From: Prostheceraeus crozeri
Taxonomy: Eukaryota > Platyhelminthes > Polycladida > Euryleptidae
Length of the DNA stretch: 64,000 bases
Assembly: GCA_907163375.1 (NCBI GenBank)
Contig: CAJQUW010008928.1
Span: forward strand, 310,001 to 374,000
Direction of reading: 5' to 3'
Shown here: positions 1 to 12,817 of the stretch, one piece after another
Layout: each line of letters begins with the position of its first letter
Position numbering within the stretch: the stretch's first letter is position 1
Position numbers and translations under genes: made by a program
The notes under the pieces: model-generated
Databases searched by the model: none
Told to the model about the DNA's origin: nothing
The model's input: the letters and a program-made list of their open reading frames with translations, nothing else

Positions 1-85
1 CTTATTTTGTATACTATCATTATCAGTCAAATTCGCTCACATTTCACCCCAAACGTGTAAAAACTGCGTATATAACAGGCGGGAC

Positions 86-205
86 TGGGTCTCGACCTGG
101 CATCGACTCATGTTCATTTAATGAAATCGAAACTGCATACACATTGGGGATTTAATAACTGCTGAGTTACCACTCTACCTAATATACTTACTCTATGCTT
201 TAGCC
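86..205 (+). repeat. Interspersed ~110-bp repeat, copy 1 of 3
   Basis: This stretch matches by eye 26157-26262 and 55940-56052 on the same strand. Shared blocks include GAAATCGAAACTGCATACAC, TTGGGGATTTAAT and CTACCTAATATACTTACTCT. The word GGTCTCGACC at its left edge resembles a tRNA-type B box, so a SINE tail domain is possible. No ORF spans it. Confidence 0.6.
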
Positions 206-571
206 TTTTAGCAACACTCTAGATATATTTTCATGGAAAAAATCGATTATTTTAAGAAATTTGTGCTTTTAAATGTTAAAAATTAAATTTCGGAAAAATT
301 CCACAGGTGTCTCTAAACTTATGGCCAGTACTGAATATCTTGTCGTCCATCAATCTCATTACTTCGACAGAATTGAGGCAGAAGATGATTGATCTGATTA
401 GTCGTCGTTGGCAGTGTTCGGATTCCTGATGGGGGAATCAAATGATCAGGACATACGATTACGCTGTTAAATTTTCCACTTTGTCATGAATTCGTTGCGT
501 TGTTTGTCAATCTAAATGTATCGCTATATAAAGATAAATTAAAAAAATCAACGTAGTCTCAAGATAAAATT

Positions 572-615
572 GTTTATTCACGAATTTTCGTCTAAGACTT
601 CATCAGGTGAACGAA
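572..615 (-). ncRNA. Hammerhead-ribozyme-like core, probable Penelope-end relic
   Basis: Read on the minus strand, the exact core words CTGATGA and GAAA flank a short helix (GTC, loop TTA, GAC). An extra A follows CTGATGA and no partner for a closing helix III is evident, so activity is doubtful. Penelope-like elements are known to carry hammerhead motifs in their terminal repeats, and three other relics of this kind occur in the window, so a relic Penelope end is the likely source. Confidence 0.35.
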
Positions 616-1629
616 GTAAATATATCGCTATATGTACCGATGAAAATACAGCATTACTGTTGTTATTATGACATAAGGCCTGGGATTATTGTATCAAGAT
701 TTTCTCATTAAATGTTCCAATAATAGGCCTATTATGCTTAGGCCTACATTGTTTTCTTTTAATGGCATCTTTAAAATGCATCATTGTGATATATCGCCTT
801 AGTGTCAACTAAGACTTGGAGTCAATTATAAGATGCGAAGAAGTGAAGAATAATGGAAGAGAAGAAGCATCGCCTACACGTGTAGCACTTCTAGAATGTG
901 GTCTTTCACGGTCCTCACGATTCTGCCTTTTACGCAGCTTAGGAGTCCTGATGCAGTGTGAGAGTGCACAGCCAGTCGGCATAAGGCTTACAGGTCTACG
1001 TACGTTAGCATACCAAGAGTCAACTTGGTGGTTGCTGAAAAGAAAAGGACAATTTTGTATAGCTTCGAGTCAGTTGGAGATCAATTAATTCGAAACTATA
1101 TAAAATTTTCCTTTAAAACGAATTTATAAAGCCGGCATAGCCATATAAGCTATCGTGAGTACGGAAAGTGCCATTACTCCACCACAAAGTCAATTGAGCA
1201 TAAGCAGTGAACGCCACATGGTCCATGAAGACTGTGACTATAAGTTCAGCTTGCGAGGAAATGTGCATTTCTGTCAATTGGCCTCTATAACATGCACATG
1301 CAGCGAAGTAGACTTAGTAAACTGCATGTATATAGTAAGCCGTGATTTATAAATCCGTTCAAAATCAAATGAAGGACAGCATATTAGCTCCATTGTCACC
1401 GTTGCACTCGCGAATAGGTCCAACAGCTGCACTACTTGTCAATAGAAAAATGCAAATCTTATAACTTTTTCAACATTTTCCATTTTGGGAAATTTTTAAA
1501 AACTGTCGAAAGGAGTTGTTCAGATGTGCTGTGTGCAAGTTTCCCTATCAAAAGGTCAACCCTTGAAGAAATTGCGACGCATGCCAGCAAGCTAAAAAAA
1601 GAAATAGGCCAAATAGGGCTTACATGTCT

Positions 1630-1823
1630 AAGGCCTCAACCACACTGCGAACTTTTCCAAGCGTTTCCGAGCAAAGCGTTTTGCAGCAAATATAAAGTCA
1701 TCATTACAGCAGTTGTAGACTGCCACACTGCGAGCAAAGCAAACCAGGGCGATTAATACCTTACGGACATACGTTTGCTCGATACGCTCGTGATTGCTTT
1801 GCTTTCAGAGTGGCTGAGGCCTA
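1630..1823. mobile_element. Possible small foldback/MITE-like element
   Basis: The ends are imperfect inverted repeats: AGGCCTCAACCACAC on the left and GAGTGGCTGAGGCCT on the right, about 190 bp apart. The inside carries several AGCAAAGC/GCTTTGC words that can also pair. No coding capacity and no clear target duplication were seen. Confidence 0.3.
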
Positions 1824-3486
1824 CGGCATAACTCACCTCTTTTTCTGGCATGGACAAAAGAATTTCCCTCAAACGTGAACAAATCCGCAAACGCTGTCAC
1901 AGAGTAATCTGCTCGTGACATGCATCTGTAATTTGTTTCCCACACTTGAAGGCAGAAGATCGAAAAGAAGTCTGAAGCTCTTCAACCGACTTCGAAATCC
2001 TGAAAATTACATTCACTCTCTGCCTGCATGTCTACTGCCAAGAAAGTCACGATAAGCTACAGGCTTGTGCGACAATACGACGGTCTTCCTTCCTCCTTCA
2101 ACTTTTTGCATTTTGTATGCGACTACTGTCGACAAGAAAGTCATTTATAGGCACGCACTACTTCCATGATTTTTAATGATTGTAGGCGTCTTCCTTAAAT
2201 TTGTTTTGAAAAGCTGTAAGCAATCTGTTCGCTCCATTCCACAAAGCGCCAACTTTAAATTTTCGAATTCATATTAGGAAGGAAATATCTCATCAAAAAG
2301 GTGAGGTGTGTATTAAGTACCTGAAAAATAAAGAGTATTTCGGAAACTGATTCCAAGCTGCATATCGATATAGAGTGTGTACATTCATTATAACAACCAT
2401 TCATTTATATTAATAATTAGCAAGTGCGATTATTCTATACACTCTGTATTTTCTCTTCAACTCGCAGCTTATTGGTCAATTTGTTTAATATGCAAATAGC
2501 CTATATTACATTAACTGATGTTTAATCTTTAGAAAGAGGCATGATTCGAATGATTCCTTGCACTGACCTTGCAGTGCTTGACAACATGTAGCATGATGAA
2601 AGCAAGTATTATAACAATGATGCGTGAATTCAATAAGATGCAATGCAGAATATTTACTTTCACCATCACTATTTGTTTATAAATAAGCTTTCTGTGATAA
2701 ATTGACTAATTGTTAAGCAATTCTTTCGAGACAATGTCACAAGGACACAGTATTACACAAAACGCATTTGAAAATCTCCTGTCTTTTTAAATATCCTTTT
2801 ATTTTTTTGCTTGCAGCAACATCATCGTCTATAAGTTCAGTAAAATAATGCACAATAATATATTGAATTGATCGACAAATATCTTATCATTGAAAAATTT
2901 GACGCTTCCTGAATCGATCAGCGTTTGCATATGTGAGCTTGAAAGTGGAGCTGGTTAAAATGTGTCACACCTAACTGCACGACCTACCCGACTTTACACT
3001 ATCGTTATCAGGCATCGTGTAAATGATTCATCACCGTTTTAACATCTGATCAATGTCCGATGTTCGGCCAGACAGCTTCGCCGATAAAGCATCACACTTA
3101 TCATTGCACGATATTCAGTCAGTAGCAATATAAAATGAATTGACGTGTTGTTGTCATCACGAATTGACGCTTTCAATGGCTGGTGCATCAATTTATGATT
3201 GTTTATTGAGACTTCTGACGGACTTCTGACTTGCAATGACCCATACAAGTCGTAATATTCAATGGCTCACCAGAAAATGCGCAACATGGCGCGATCTGAA
3301 GAGAGAGAATAAATAAAATCAAAATGCGATGAAAACTATGAAAGAGAAGCTGCTTCCGCTAAATTTAAATTTGGATTAACGACAAGTGCTTACTGCCTAA
3401 TCTCACCATGGCGGATAGGAAAGCAGTTTCTTTCTATTTCAGTCAAACTGTGTGTTTATAGTTTACGAAAGTAAAGCACTTATAGG

Positions 3487-3562
3487 TGAATAACCCGACG
3501 TTTTTGCCGTCACGGTCTTCGTCAAGGGTATGCTGTACAACGTCGGGTTATATACATTTTTG
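3487..3562 (-). ncRNA. Penelope-end relic with degenerate hammerhead fold
   Basis: On the minus strand, ACCCGACGT and ACGTCGGGT make a perfect 9-bp closing helix. Between them lie TTGACGA (one change from the CTGANGA box), a small helix CCG-TGA-CGG, and CAAAA where GAAA is expected. The layout follows a hammerhead ribozyme with core substitutions, so it is probably inactive. The words resemble the termini of the Penelope-like element at 12.6-14.4 kb (ACCCGACG, CAAGGGT, GCTGTACA). Confidence 0.45.
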
Positions 3563-6421
3563 TAAACTACGAGTGTGTATATTTTCTGTTTGAATAAATG
3601 CAATCTCCCATTAGTCGCTACAAGCTATGAACTACAAATGTGTATGCAAAGCTTCAAGGAAAATAAAGATCGTTATCCAAGAAAACTGGAATAAAAAATC
3701 AAGAAATATCGAAGTTGAAGATGAAAAGAGAGGAAGAAAGTGAGAGGTAGCAGCAGCTGCGAAGATCATTCAGCATATTCGAAGAGAAATCCTAAAGCAA
3801 GAAATAAACACGAGGGATAAAAAGAAGGACTGAGCAGCAAACAAAATCAAGCGAACAGCAAGCAAGCACGCAAATAACATTGACAATGACCAGCGATGAC
3901 ATCAAAAGAGGTGCACTCCATCAAGCGGTCGAGAATATGGGTAATTAGTCCATATAATAGAGAGGTGATAGTCCATATTTACACCTACAACTCACAAGGA
4001 CACCGCGATGTCCCGCGTAACAGAGACGAGTGTAAACTGGCTTCGTTAAAATGACAAAGTAACCTTGTGATGATAGCAGTACCCAACAAAGTATAACTAA
4101 TCCTATTTTGGGTTAGTGAAGTAGCTCATGTTTTAATGATCATTTAGCCGAAACATTTTTCTACTGCTATTTCAAAAGCACACGATCATTCTATAACTAA
4201 ACAATTTCAATTCAAAAGAACAACAGTTCTGAAATTGAAGTACACACGAAATTTGCTTATTGAAAATTTCAGAGAGATTGAAAGAGTGTTTTGGAAAATA
4301 CTCTTTCTCAAAATCACACCCTCTACATTTGATAACCTAAAAATGTTGTGAAATGAACGTCTTGCTGCTTTGTGCAAAAATGAAGGACATTTCAAGGGTT
4401 TCAGGATTTTTATATTTTCATATTTATTGGACAATTTCTGTTGGAATTTCTTTTAGGTTCATAAAAATAGGCCTACTATCAGCATCTGACGCAAGAAGCT
4501 GTTAATTTTTCCAAAGCTGAGAAGTCGACATTGCAAGCCGTTAATGACTTCTTAGTGATATTATTGATATGGAAGGGAGCAGTGATATGGGATTGGGTGT
4601 TGCCAGGGATGCACTACGGAAATCAAATCGGCTAGTGATGATGAGTTTAATATAAATTGTAATGCACTGATTCCAAACGTGTGAGCATAATGTAAAACGT
4701 GAACATATGTGAAACATATGAATATGTTACCGATTCGCAGTCTAATAGAAAGTGCACCACATGTCATTCGGTCATCGATTAGGGATAAAAAAACATCTCC
4801 ATCAACTTTGGTCTCTAAAAATTAAACCGATAAAAATCATTCTGTTCAAGATTTCAACATTGTAATTTCGATAATTACTGTACGAAAGAATTTATAAATT
4901 GCCATGTCACTACTATCTGTTTTTAAAGTAATAAACTGAACTGTCTAATGACTAGGCGGTTTAGAAACTTCTCCTACTTCTGTTTGACGATAATCATAAC
5001 CGTTTAACATAGTCGGGGAGCACCAACCCAGATTTTTAGATTAATGGACACTTCGTGCCTTTTTTGGTTGCCTTGTGGTTTTCTATAGTTCAAACCTTCC
5101 TGAATAATATTCCTGAGGGCAACCTTCTAGAACCAGTGCACAACACTCTCAAAATCGCATTTACATTTATGCCCGTATGGACCGCGAAAGCCGTTTCAGC
5201 GGTATGGGAAGAATCCAAATGCACCCACTATACCTAATGCAATATAGCAAAATTTTGTGTCTTATTGATGGAACAGTTCTGACTCTATGGTCACGACTAG
5301 TGAATTTAATCTCGATCTCGCCTCTCAATCTCAAGATCTCAAATCAATATTTTCCGAATACCGAGATCTCGAATTCGATGTTGCAAAGGCCTGTATCAGA
5401 TTGTGCTAATTACTCGGACAGTGCAATTAATTTCAGACAATTACCAATTACTGTTCAGCCGTCTATTTGTAGACCTAATGCAATTACCTAGTTCTATTTG
5501 TAATTGTCATTTTACAAAATTAATAAAAATTGCTAAAAATATCTGTAATTGAAATTAAAATAACAAAGAAGTTTTGCAAATGTACAGAACAATATGCTAC
5601 AACAACAAATGCAGAAATCCTCACAGCTGAGAATTGCTTCCTGCCATAACGAAATCACATAGACTCCCCGGCTAGCATGACAAAGGTTATCTACGTTCTA
5701 GTTTAGTTCGCACGGGCATTAATTTATCATCAATCATTTTTTGTCAAAATCAAGCACTTGCTAAATGGTGCCACCACAGAATTATATTCATCTGCGCGCG
5801 CTTCGGTTTCCTAGAAAGGAAGAATTGTATGTAACCTTAATATTGAAATGGCACATCACCGAATTAGAAAACTTGCTCCTTGTCGAATGGATAATTCGTG
5901 TATTGCTTGCTATTGGAAATGGCAAACAATGAGCTGTCGGCAGAGGACACCAGAGTCAATGAGAGAGGCATGCGTGCTGTGATATCACGTCGCACACACC
6001 AAAACAAACATCGATGCGTGGCTTCGATTCAATGTATGCACTATACAGTGAGCAATGCCGAGGAGAGGACCATCAAGTGAACTAATTTTCGTACGCCTGC
6101 TACTTTCTTTAATAATGATCGGAAGGGCCAACATTATGGAGAAAACTTGTGGGCAATGATCTGAATTCTTCGAATCTGAAGGAATTGTGGCAATCGAAGC
6201 ACTTTGCTGGAACTCACATTAATCCGCAAGCGACGCACGCCTTTTTTTCCTATCTCTGTAAGGTATTAGGAATTCCTTTTTGCCCACTTAATAGGTTCCT
6301 CAATGTTCCGTCAATTTCGCATGAATCACACTTCTAGCAAACCGAGGCAGATAAACAAAATATTTAATTCTGTGGGTGCCACACTTCTGATTCACACTGA
6401 AGGATGTCCACGTAATGTCAA
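3563..6421. other. Non-coding stretch, no gene recognised
   Basis: Only short frames without recognisable domains are open. A run of ATCTCGA/GATCTC words lies near 5309-5374. Nothing else could be supported. Confidence 0.5.
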
Positions 6422-6510
6422 GAGCGTCGTGGTCGAGCGGTGTCGCATAATCGGCGCTAGAATGTGATTAAGCAATGCATGACACGGACTTAAGAAGTCT
6501 CGTACCTGAC
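6422..6510 (+). repeat. tRNA-derived fragment (SINE head-like)
   Basis: TGGTCGAGCGGT at 6430-6441 fits a Pol III A box, and GGCGCTAGAAT at 6453-6463 follows at D-arm/anticodon-arm distance. GTCTCGTACC at 6497-6506 is a weak B-box match. The same GGCGCTAGAAT word follows the A box of the tRNA-like segment in the CR1 LINE 5' UTR (20010-20020, minus strand), suggesting a common tRNA ancestor. No full cloverleaf is visible, so this is a decayed tRNA-derived piece rather than a tRNA gene. Confidence 0.35.
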
Positions 6511-6837
6511 AGTGGCCGATTTAATTTCTTAATTCCGTCTTTATTCATAATTGCAGAAATATTTCATTTGAGATGAATCAGAATGACCGATCCTCACTTG
6601 CGTAAATGCGATGAGCATAATGTTCCCAAGATTTCATTCTTTATTATCTCAAAGGAATAGAATTCTGTCAATCTAAGTTTTAAATATCAAGCTAGACAAG
6701 GCGCAAGCTTAGAAGATGAATTGAATTACAGGATTCTTGACAAGACCTGGGTAGAATAGCGAAGGGGGATCCACCCAGTATATAGTAATCCATGATCCAC
6801 CACTTTAATAGTGAGTGAGGTCAAGTATCGAGTGCTA

Positions 6838-6958
6838 GGGTGTCAGTGTTGAGGTGAACACCGGAGTTGACACCCAACACTTGTCTTGACGCTGGTGTTG
6901 ACATCCGAACACTAGTGTTGACACTGAGGACGAGTGTTGGTGCGGAGCACTGGTGTTA
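6838..6958. repeat. Degenerate short tandem repeat
   Basis: Near-repeats of GTGTTGACA and AACACTRGTGTTG recur six to seven times, several of them palindromic around ACACTAGTGT. The unit is about 17-25 bp and divergent. The short frame through it is a by-product. Confidence 0.5.
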
Positions 6959-6964
6959 CTGTAG

Positions 6965-8640
6965 GTCGATCAGTGGTGGGCAACGCGTGGCCCGCCGTCC
7001 CATGCTGGGTGGCCCGAAACCGCTTCCCATATCAAAAGGGCCCGCGGACATTGTTTGAATAGGTGATGCGAAATTAAGCAACTCCGACTTGACCTTTAAA
7101 AGGCACATTTAAAAGGTTGAACTTCTAGAGAATTTGCAAAAACATTAACTAATGACTTACTGAGTTAAGTCATTAATGATTTACACAAACTTTTTCATTC
7201 GAATACTCAAAATATGCTGCGTTCGCAATGAATCTTCTCAATATGAACGCAAGTGACATAGCCATAAACTGCGTGAGTTCTAAGTCACATGGTGTGCGAT
7301 ACCTTGTTCAGAATGTTTCACCACGTAATAAACAGCGTTGCAGTTAGCCTATAGGCTACGCATGAAGGAGTCCAACCGCATGAAGATATGTAATATTTAT
7401 GAGCCAGCTTTTCTTTCAAGTATTCTTTCTGGATTTTTTTGTTCGTTGCACCAATTTTGCACTAGACTGGCATTATCGCACGAGTATCGCTAGGAGAGCC
7501 CTTGCGTGGTTTTCGAAAGCCATTTATGTTTGGGTGACGTAGGCCCATGTACAGTTAGGGGCATGAAGGCGGATAGGTACAGGCTACTATTTAGACCGAA
7601 GTTATAGACTGTCATTTTTCGATGAAATAAGGTAATATTATCATATCACCAATAAGATCATATTGCCATCATTTGATTTCAATAAAAGCTTCCGCAATTA
7701 GTTTGGCCTATTCGCATTTTATTATTCATACAGATTTTGAAATGTAAAATACAGTTCCTAAGAAGACAACAGTCTAGTTAGGTAATTCATACCTAATTCT
7801 GCCTTTTAAAATTGGTGGCCCTCGAGCCCTCTCGCGGGCCACTCCTTGTGGCCCTTTATCCTAGCTTGGTTGCCCACCACTGCTGTAGATGGAGTCTGAT
7901 GTGTTCAACTGAAATCAATCATTGAGGCAAAATTGCCTATCCATCTGATTTGACAAATGTGCAAACACATTGCAGTACATGTACCGATTGTGATGTTGCT
8001 ACATTTGTGATACTAGATGTAAAAATATGCCATGACATCGGCAAGGATGGAAACATTGGATCAATGGAATGTGTCAGTAAATGCCGATAGATTTTTGAAT
8101 TATAAATAAATAATAAATAATAAATTCTGTGTCACAGTGGACATGCAACTACAGCAATGAAATTATGATTGTTTTTTCCTTCGTTGATTAATTGAAACCT
8201 ATGATCCTGGAACGCTGATGAAGTCTTTAGCATAGAGTAACCACCTAGATAGTGCGTAGATTGTCGACTCACTGTATACGGTGAAAATGTTTATGTGAAA
8301 AGATTCATTTTTTGCGGAGATTACGCTCCTGCGGTCCAAAAAAATTATTTGAGCAGTTTTTAAAAAGCTAAGTTTTTGTTAATTGATATACTACCGAAAT
8401 GATGCCACTTTATGAGTAGTATGAAACAAGTTGGATATCAAAGGAATGAATATTTGCTAACAAGCATCTTAATTAAGCGGAAATTAAGCCAATGATCAAG
8501 GAAATTTCATGAACTGCATTATAATGGAAGTCTTCAAGGAAAAGTTGAGATCTTATTGAGAACTTCTTGGCTAATATGTCATGTTTTTAATTCATTTTTC
8601 AGCGTCATGATTTTATTATTCACAAGACGTCATTTCTTGA
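6965..8640. other. Non-coding stretch, no gene recognised
   Basis: No frame longer than about 60 codons has a recognisable product. GTGGCCC words at about 6987 and 7816 are the only repeated pattern I noticed. Confidence 0.45.
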
Positions 8641-8677
8641 ATCTGAATAGTAATGTAGACCCTTATAGTCAGGAGAT

Positions 8678-8967
8678 GACGCAAGTCAGACAAAATGACG
8701 CCAAGTTGGACATTTTGACGCAGTCAGACTTTTTGACACAAATGGACTTTCTTCCGCACGCTCGCATCTCACTAAATTTGGTGAACAGGTGAGTGTTGCT
8801 AAGATGTATTCAGTACATACATTCAATACATTCCGCCGGTTTCGGTTTCGGAGACTCCAGATTTTCATTCTTACTGACTTAAGTCATACTTTTTGACTCA
8901 CGACGGCATTCTGACGGGTTGGACTATTTGACTCAAGTCAGACGTTTTGACGCATATTGAATATTTG
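8678..8967. repeat. Array of spaced TGACGCA/TGACTCA motifs, locus 1
   Basis: The words TGACGCA, TGACTCA and close variants recur about ten times at roughly 17-20-bp spacing, joined by AAGTCAGAC/TTTTT linkers, with a plain gap at about 8770-8870. The same unit forms a second array at 25565-25850 (there best read on the minus strand). The motif resembles AP-1/CRE half sites. Frames on both strands through it give repeated peptides such as SDFLTQ and are not genes. Confidence 0.6.
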
Positions 8968-8969
8968 AC

Positions 8970-11900
8970 TCACGATTGCTTTATAAGTTGGAGGGGAGAA
9001 TCATGCATTCATCATCGCGATCAACCATCACAGAGTAAGTTATAAAATGTTTCTACTTCTTCATATAGATTAGGCTTGCATGCAAATATGGCCTGGTAGA
9101 ATCAGAGGGACTGGGTTGACGATCGGTCACCTTAGAATTTATTATTCAAGATAGTCAATAAAAAAACTACCATAATCTAATTGAAGTGGGGAAATTTCAA
9201 GGTGCCGAATTGCATGACTATAGTGGGGTGACCTCCTGTCTTGCATAAATGCATCATATTAAATCGAGAAATTTATTTTTTCCAATATATGTTAGACACT
9301 GATGATAAAGCACTAGACATGCAGATTTGGCAGATAACTCTCAGCAATTTTCAGTTGCTACTTGCGGCATGCAGAAATTTTGCACAAATGCAGTAAAAAC
9401 AGAAAATGAAAACTGCGTCAACAAGCTCAGGGCAAGTTGCCATACAAATCCTAGAATTATTCATCTTGATCAAATGGTAGCTATTTACACAATAATATAA
9501 CCATAATTTGGCAAAAGTTCGCAAAATATCAATATTCAATGTTCTACAAAATATAAAAATATTAGTATAGTTTCTGGGTACAGAAAATACACAAACGGGT
9601 AGTAAAGCTTCTAAGTCTCATACGATTTCTTAAATGTTCTATAATCACAAGCGTGACATTCTCAGTGTCTCGTGCTCGAATCCAATCACCAATTATTTAT
9701 CACCTTGAAAAAACGCTTCCTCAGGGAAAGAATTTTACCACGTCACGCTTGCGAATTTTGCACAATAGCATTCCCATAGCAAAATTCTCTACAGCTAAAA
9801 TCAATACAAATCATGAAATATTGACAAGCCTGCAATCTTAAGAGCACACATGAATCTCAAGCAGAAAACAGTGAAAATGACCCTCTAGTTTGAGATGATG
9901 AATTGATGCGCATAAAGTAATAACGTGGGCAAAAAAAGGAAAAAATGCCGAACTACTCACTACGAAAGATAAAAGCATCTTTGTCAATTAAGGTGCTTTT
10001 ATTCGACATTCTTCTCTACAAGGTTAACAGCTTGCCCCGGTTCACCTTATCATTCTAATGCCTATGAAACAAAATTTCAACAATATCTAAATTGAAAGTC
10101 CATTTCCAGCCCCTAAAGTAAAGTAGCTGCATGCAATAAAATAGTGTCATTTCTTTAATGGCGTTTACCACATTTCACGCTTTTGCAGTTGCTTCAATTA
10201 CATTTAACTTTTGGAAAGCGTGCATGGGCATGCTTCGCCTGTTTGTTCATTGGAATTTACATGCAACATGAAATTGGCAACATCCTATTACTTCTACGAT
10301 TATAAGCCTTGTGCATAGTGTTAAATAGGTAGTCGCATTTGCAGGAATGGACAAGAAAATTATTTCATATAAAGTTCTACTATAATTTTATATTTTGCTT
10401 CAAATGAAAAGCGGCCATAGCAGTGAGCTTACAAAGCACAGTAATTTCATCGTTAACACCAGTAAACAATCTATGAATTAATTCATCGAGTTAAGTAATA
10501 CAATTAGCCTGATGCGTATGTACACAAACTTGGCTGTAGAGAAATATGGACCGCGGAAGGAAGGATGCTTGTCAAGAAGCAGTTAACTAGATAGCGGCAT
10601 AGGAACGAGACAGCACTTTAGGTATAGGAGTTCTTGAAAAGTATATTCTCCATTTCCAATAGGCCTGCCGTGAAACAGATTTTGAAGCTGCATTTTGCTG
10701 TCGAAAGCATAGCGCAAATGAGTGTATACGCCTACCTCTCAGAGTAACACACTATTTGATAAATCCAAAAGCAGACACCAGGAGAATAATATTGAACAGA
10801 CTATCGCAAAATTCAATTATGGGTAGGCCTTAATATTGCATGAACAGTTAACACATTGATTTTATCGGGATGTCAATTTTAGTAGCGTCTCGTTTTTGAA
10901 ATCGATCGGCATGTCATCAGGCAGGCTTCTGTTTAATTAAAAGCCTAATTAAGTCTGATAAAAATGACATAGGTTGCTCTTACACAGGTACATAAATTAT
11001 CTTTCTACAACACTCGTGCTATTTCCCATTATTGCATGTACCGGGTATGCTGCAATGTCGTCTGTTGTGCTGCGGCTATAAGCATAGCATTTATGCGTGT
11101 ATTTTTTAATGTCTGAATGTTCCATTGACTGTTCATTCTTTTTGGCAGGCTCTTTGGAACTTCTCTAAGATTACAATTATGCAAATTCCAGTATAGAAAT
11201 GTGCAGCAGTGATCAGAGATTGACAAGAAATACAAATGATAGTGTTGATTGAGACTCCTTTTTGCGATTCGTTGATTGCTATATCATAAAGATCAATTTA
11301 TTGATTACAGAGGCTGCGTAATTGCGATTATAACGACACGTATTAAGCCTATTTTGTCACACAAAACGCATAGCTGCAGTAACATCAGACTGACAATATA
11401 GGCCCCTAGGGCTATGACTGACAGAACTACTCTAAATTAAAAGAATGAGAAAAAACGATTACACAGTTCAACATTCCTGCTTGATTTACTCGACGGCGTC
11501 CGTCTTAGAATGATGAGAAGATATCGCTGATATAGCAAGAAATAATTTCTTGCAATTGTTTGTTTGCTAGTGTTTCATATAATTGCAAAGAGTTAATTGA
11601 TCACCTTATTAAACTAAAGTGCATTTGATTTTTTCAACTTCTGCTCGGGTTTGGGTTCAATATCAAAAAAGCTTGCTATTTTTTGATAATACATTTTATG
11701 CTTCTCATTTAGCGGCAACTTCACAGCTTTTGTCTTGACATTTAGGATACATTACATGTATACACACGATGAAAGCTGCAAATTCATAACTCACACGTAG
11801 GCTACATTTGCACATTATTCATGGCCTATGCGTTTCTTCACATGCGCCACATTTATGGACGTCTTAACATACAATAATAATTTGAATTTTGATAATATAG

Positions 11901-12628
11901 GCTTGTGTTGAGCAACAAAATTTGGGTCGACAGATCGTGTAAGCTTACTCAATTGAGTTCGATTTCATCTAGGATTTTTGAATCGGTTTAATGCAATGAA
12001 AGTGACGATGTCTGCTCAAGTGCTCACAAGTGCTGGTAGGTCTACACATACGCTAAATACCACACACGGGGAACATAATTTATAATATTGTTGCTTTATC
12101 TCCTCCCATCTCATGCCTCCCTTAAGCTCGTGAAAGTGAATAAATCATCACACTTAAAATACCATGTAAGTTCTGCAATACTTCGCGAATTAGAAAACTT
12201 TGTATGGTAGTCCCTACATGAATGAACCTAAAATTTCAAAGCACAAATTCACGTGCTTGCTTAAGATTAGCAAAGATCAAATGCAAAAACTTATTCAAAT
12301 TGAGAGTTGGGATTTTAATCCCGGAGGTGGGTGCCCAATATGCATATGGTTGCATGTAGCTCATATAATGTGCTAACATGTTATCACTGAAATTATTTCA
12401 AATACTTGTAATGGCCTGTTATTGAATACTGATAGCAGTTTTACAAAATAATCGTTTTTTTCATTGTGGATGTCTGTGCTGCAGGAACGATGACAATTCA
12501 TATTTCTCCGATAACAAAAAATATGTAAAAAAATAGTAGTATCGTACATGTAATTGTGAATTTTAAGTAGCATCTTCTATTATGTAGGCATAATATATAC
12601 AACAAGTAACAAACATCAAATATGCTGC
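8970..12628. other. Non-coding stretch, no gene recognised
   Basis: AT-rich DNA with only short open frames and no recognised domain, repeat pair or RNA gene. Confidence 0.45.
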
Positions 12629-12817
12629 TACTCATATTAGTAGAGTTGTCTGTACGGGAGGTCAGTCATAATGAATGTAAAGAAAAAATTCTCTCTCAGT
12701 TTTACGACTTCTTTGTATTTTAAAATAAATTACCCGACGCGTTTCGTCTACACAGACTGTGTCAAGGGTGACGAACTGATGCTGTACAAGTGGGTTTATA
12801 TACAAACTTGTAAAAAC

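Larger units (their letters stand above)
206..3486. other. Non-coding stretch, no gene recognised
   Basis: Only short open frames without recognisable domains occur here. The stretch is AT-rich with many TAGGCCT words. It holds a hammerhead-like core near 573-612 and a possible foldback element near 1630-1823; I see nothing else. Confidence 0.5.

Noticed and set aside
816-1756. Three short plus-strand frames at 0.8-1.8 kb as exons of a host gene
   Set aside because: No shared domain, no convincing splice borders linking them, and no coding-like composition was seen.
8556-8868. Repeat-peptide proteins (SDFLTQ type) at 8.6 kb and 25.4 kb
   Set aside because: They arise from the TGACKCA arrays; frames on both strands are open over the same DNA and no domain is present.
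12671-12817. The first ~49 codons of the Penelope frame as an N-terminal protein domain
   Set aside because: This stretch is the inverted terminal repeat, present in opposite orientation at the other end, so it is read as protein only by chance.
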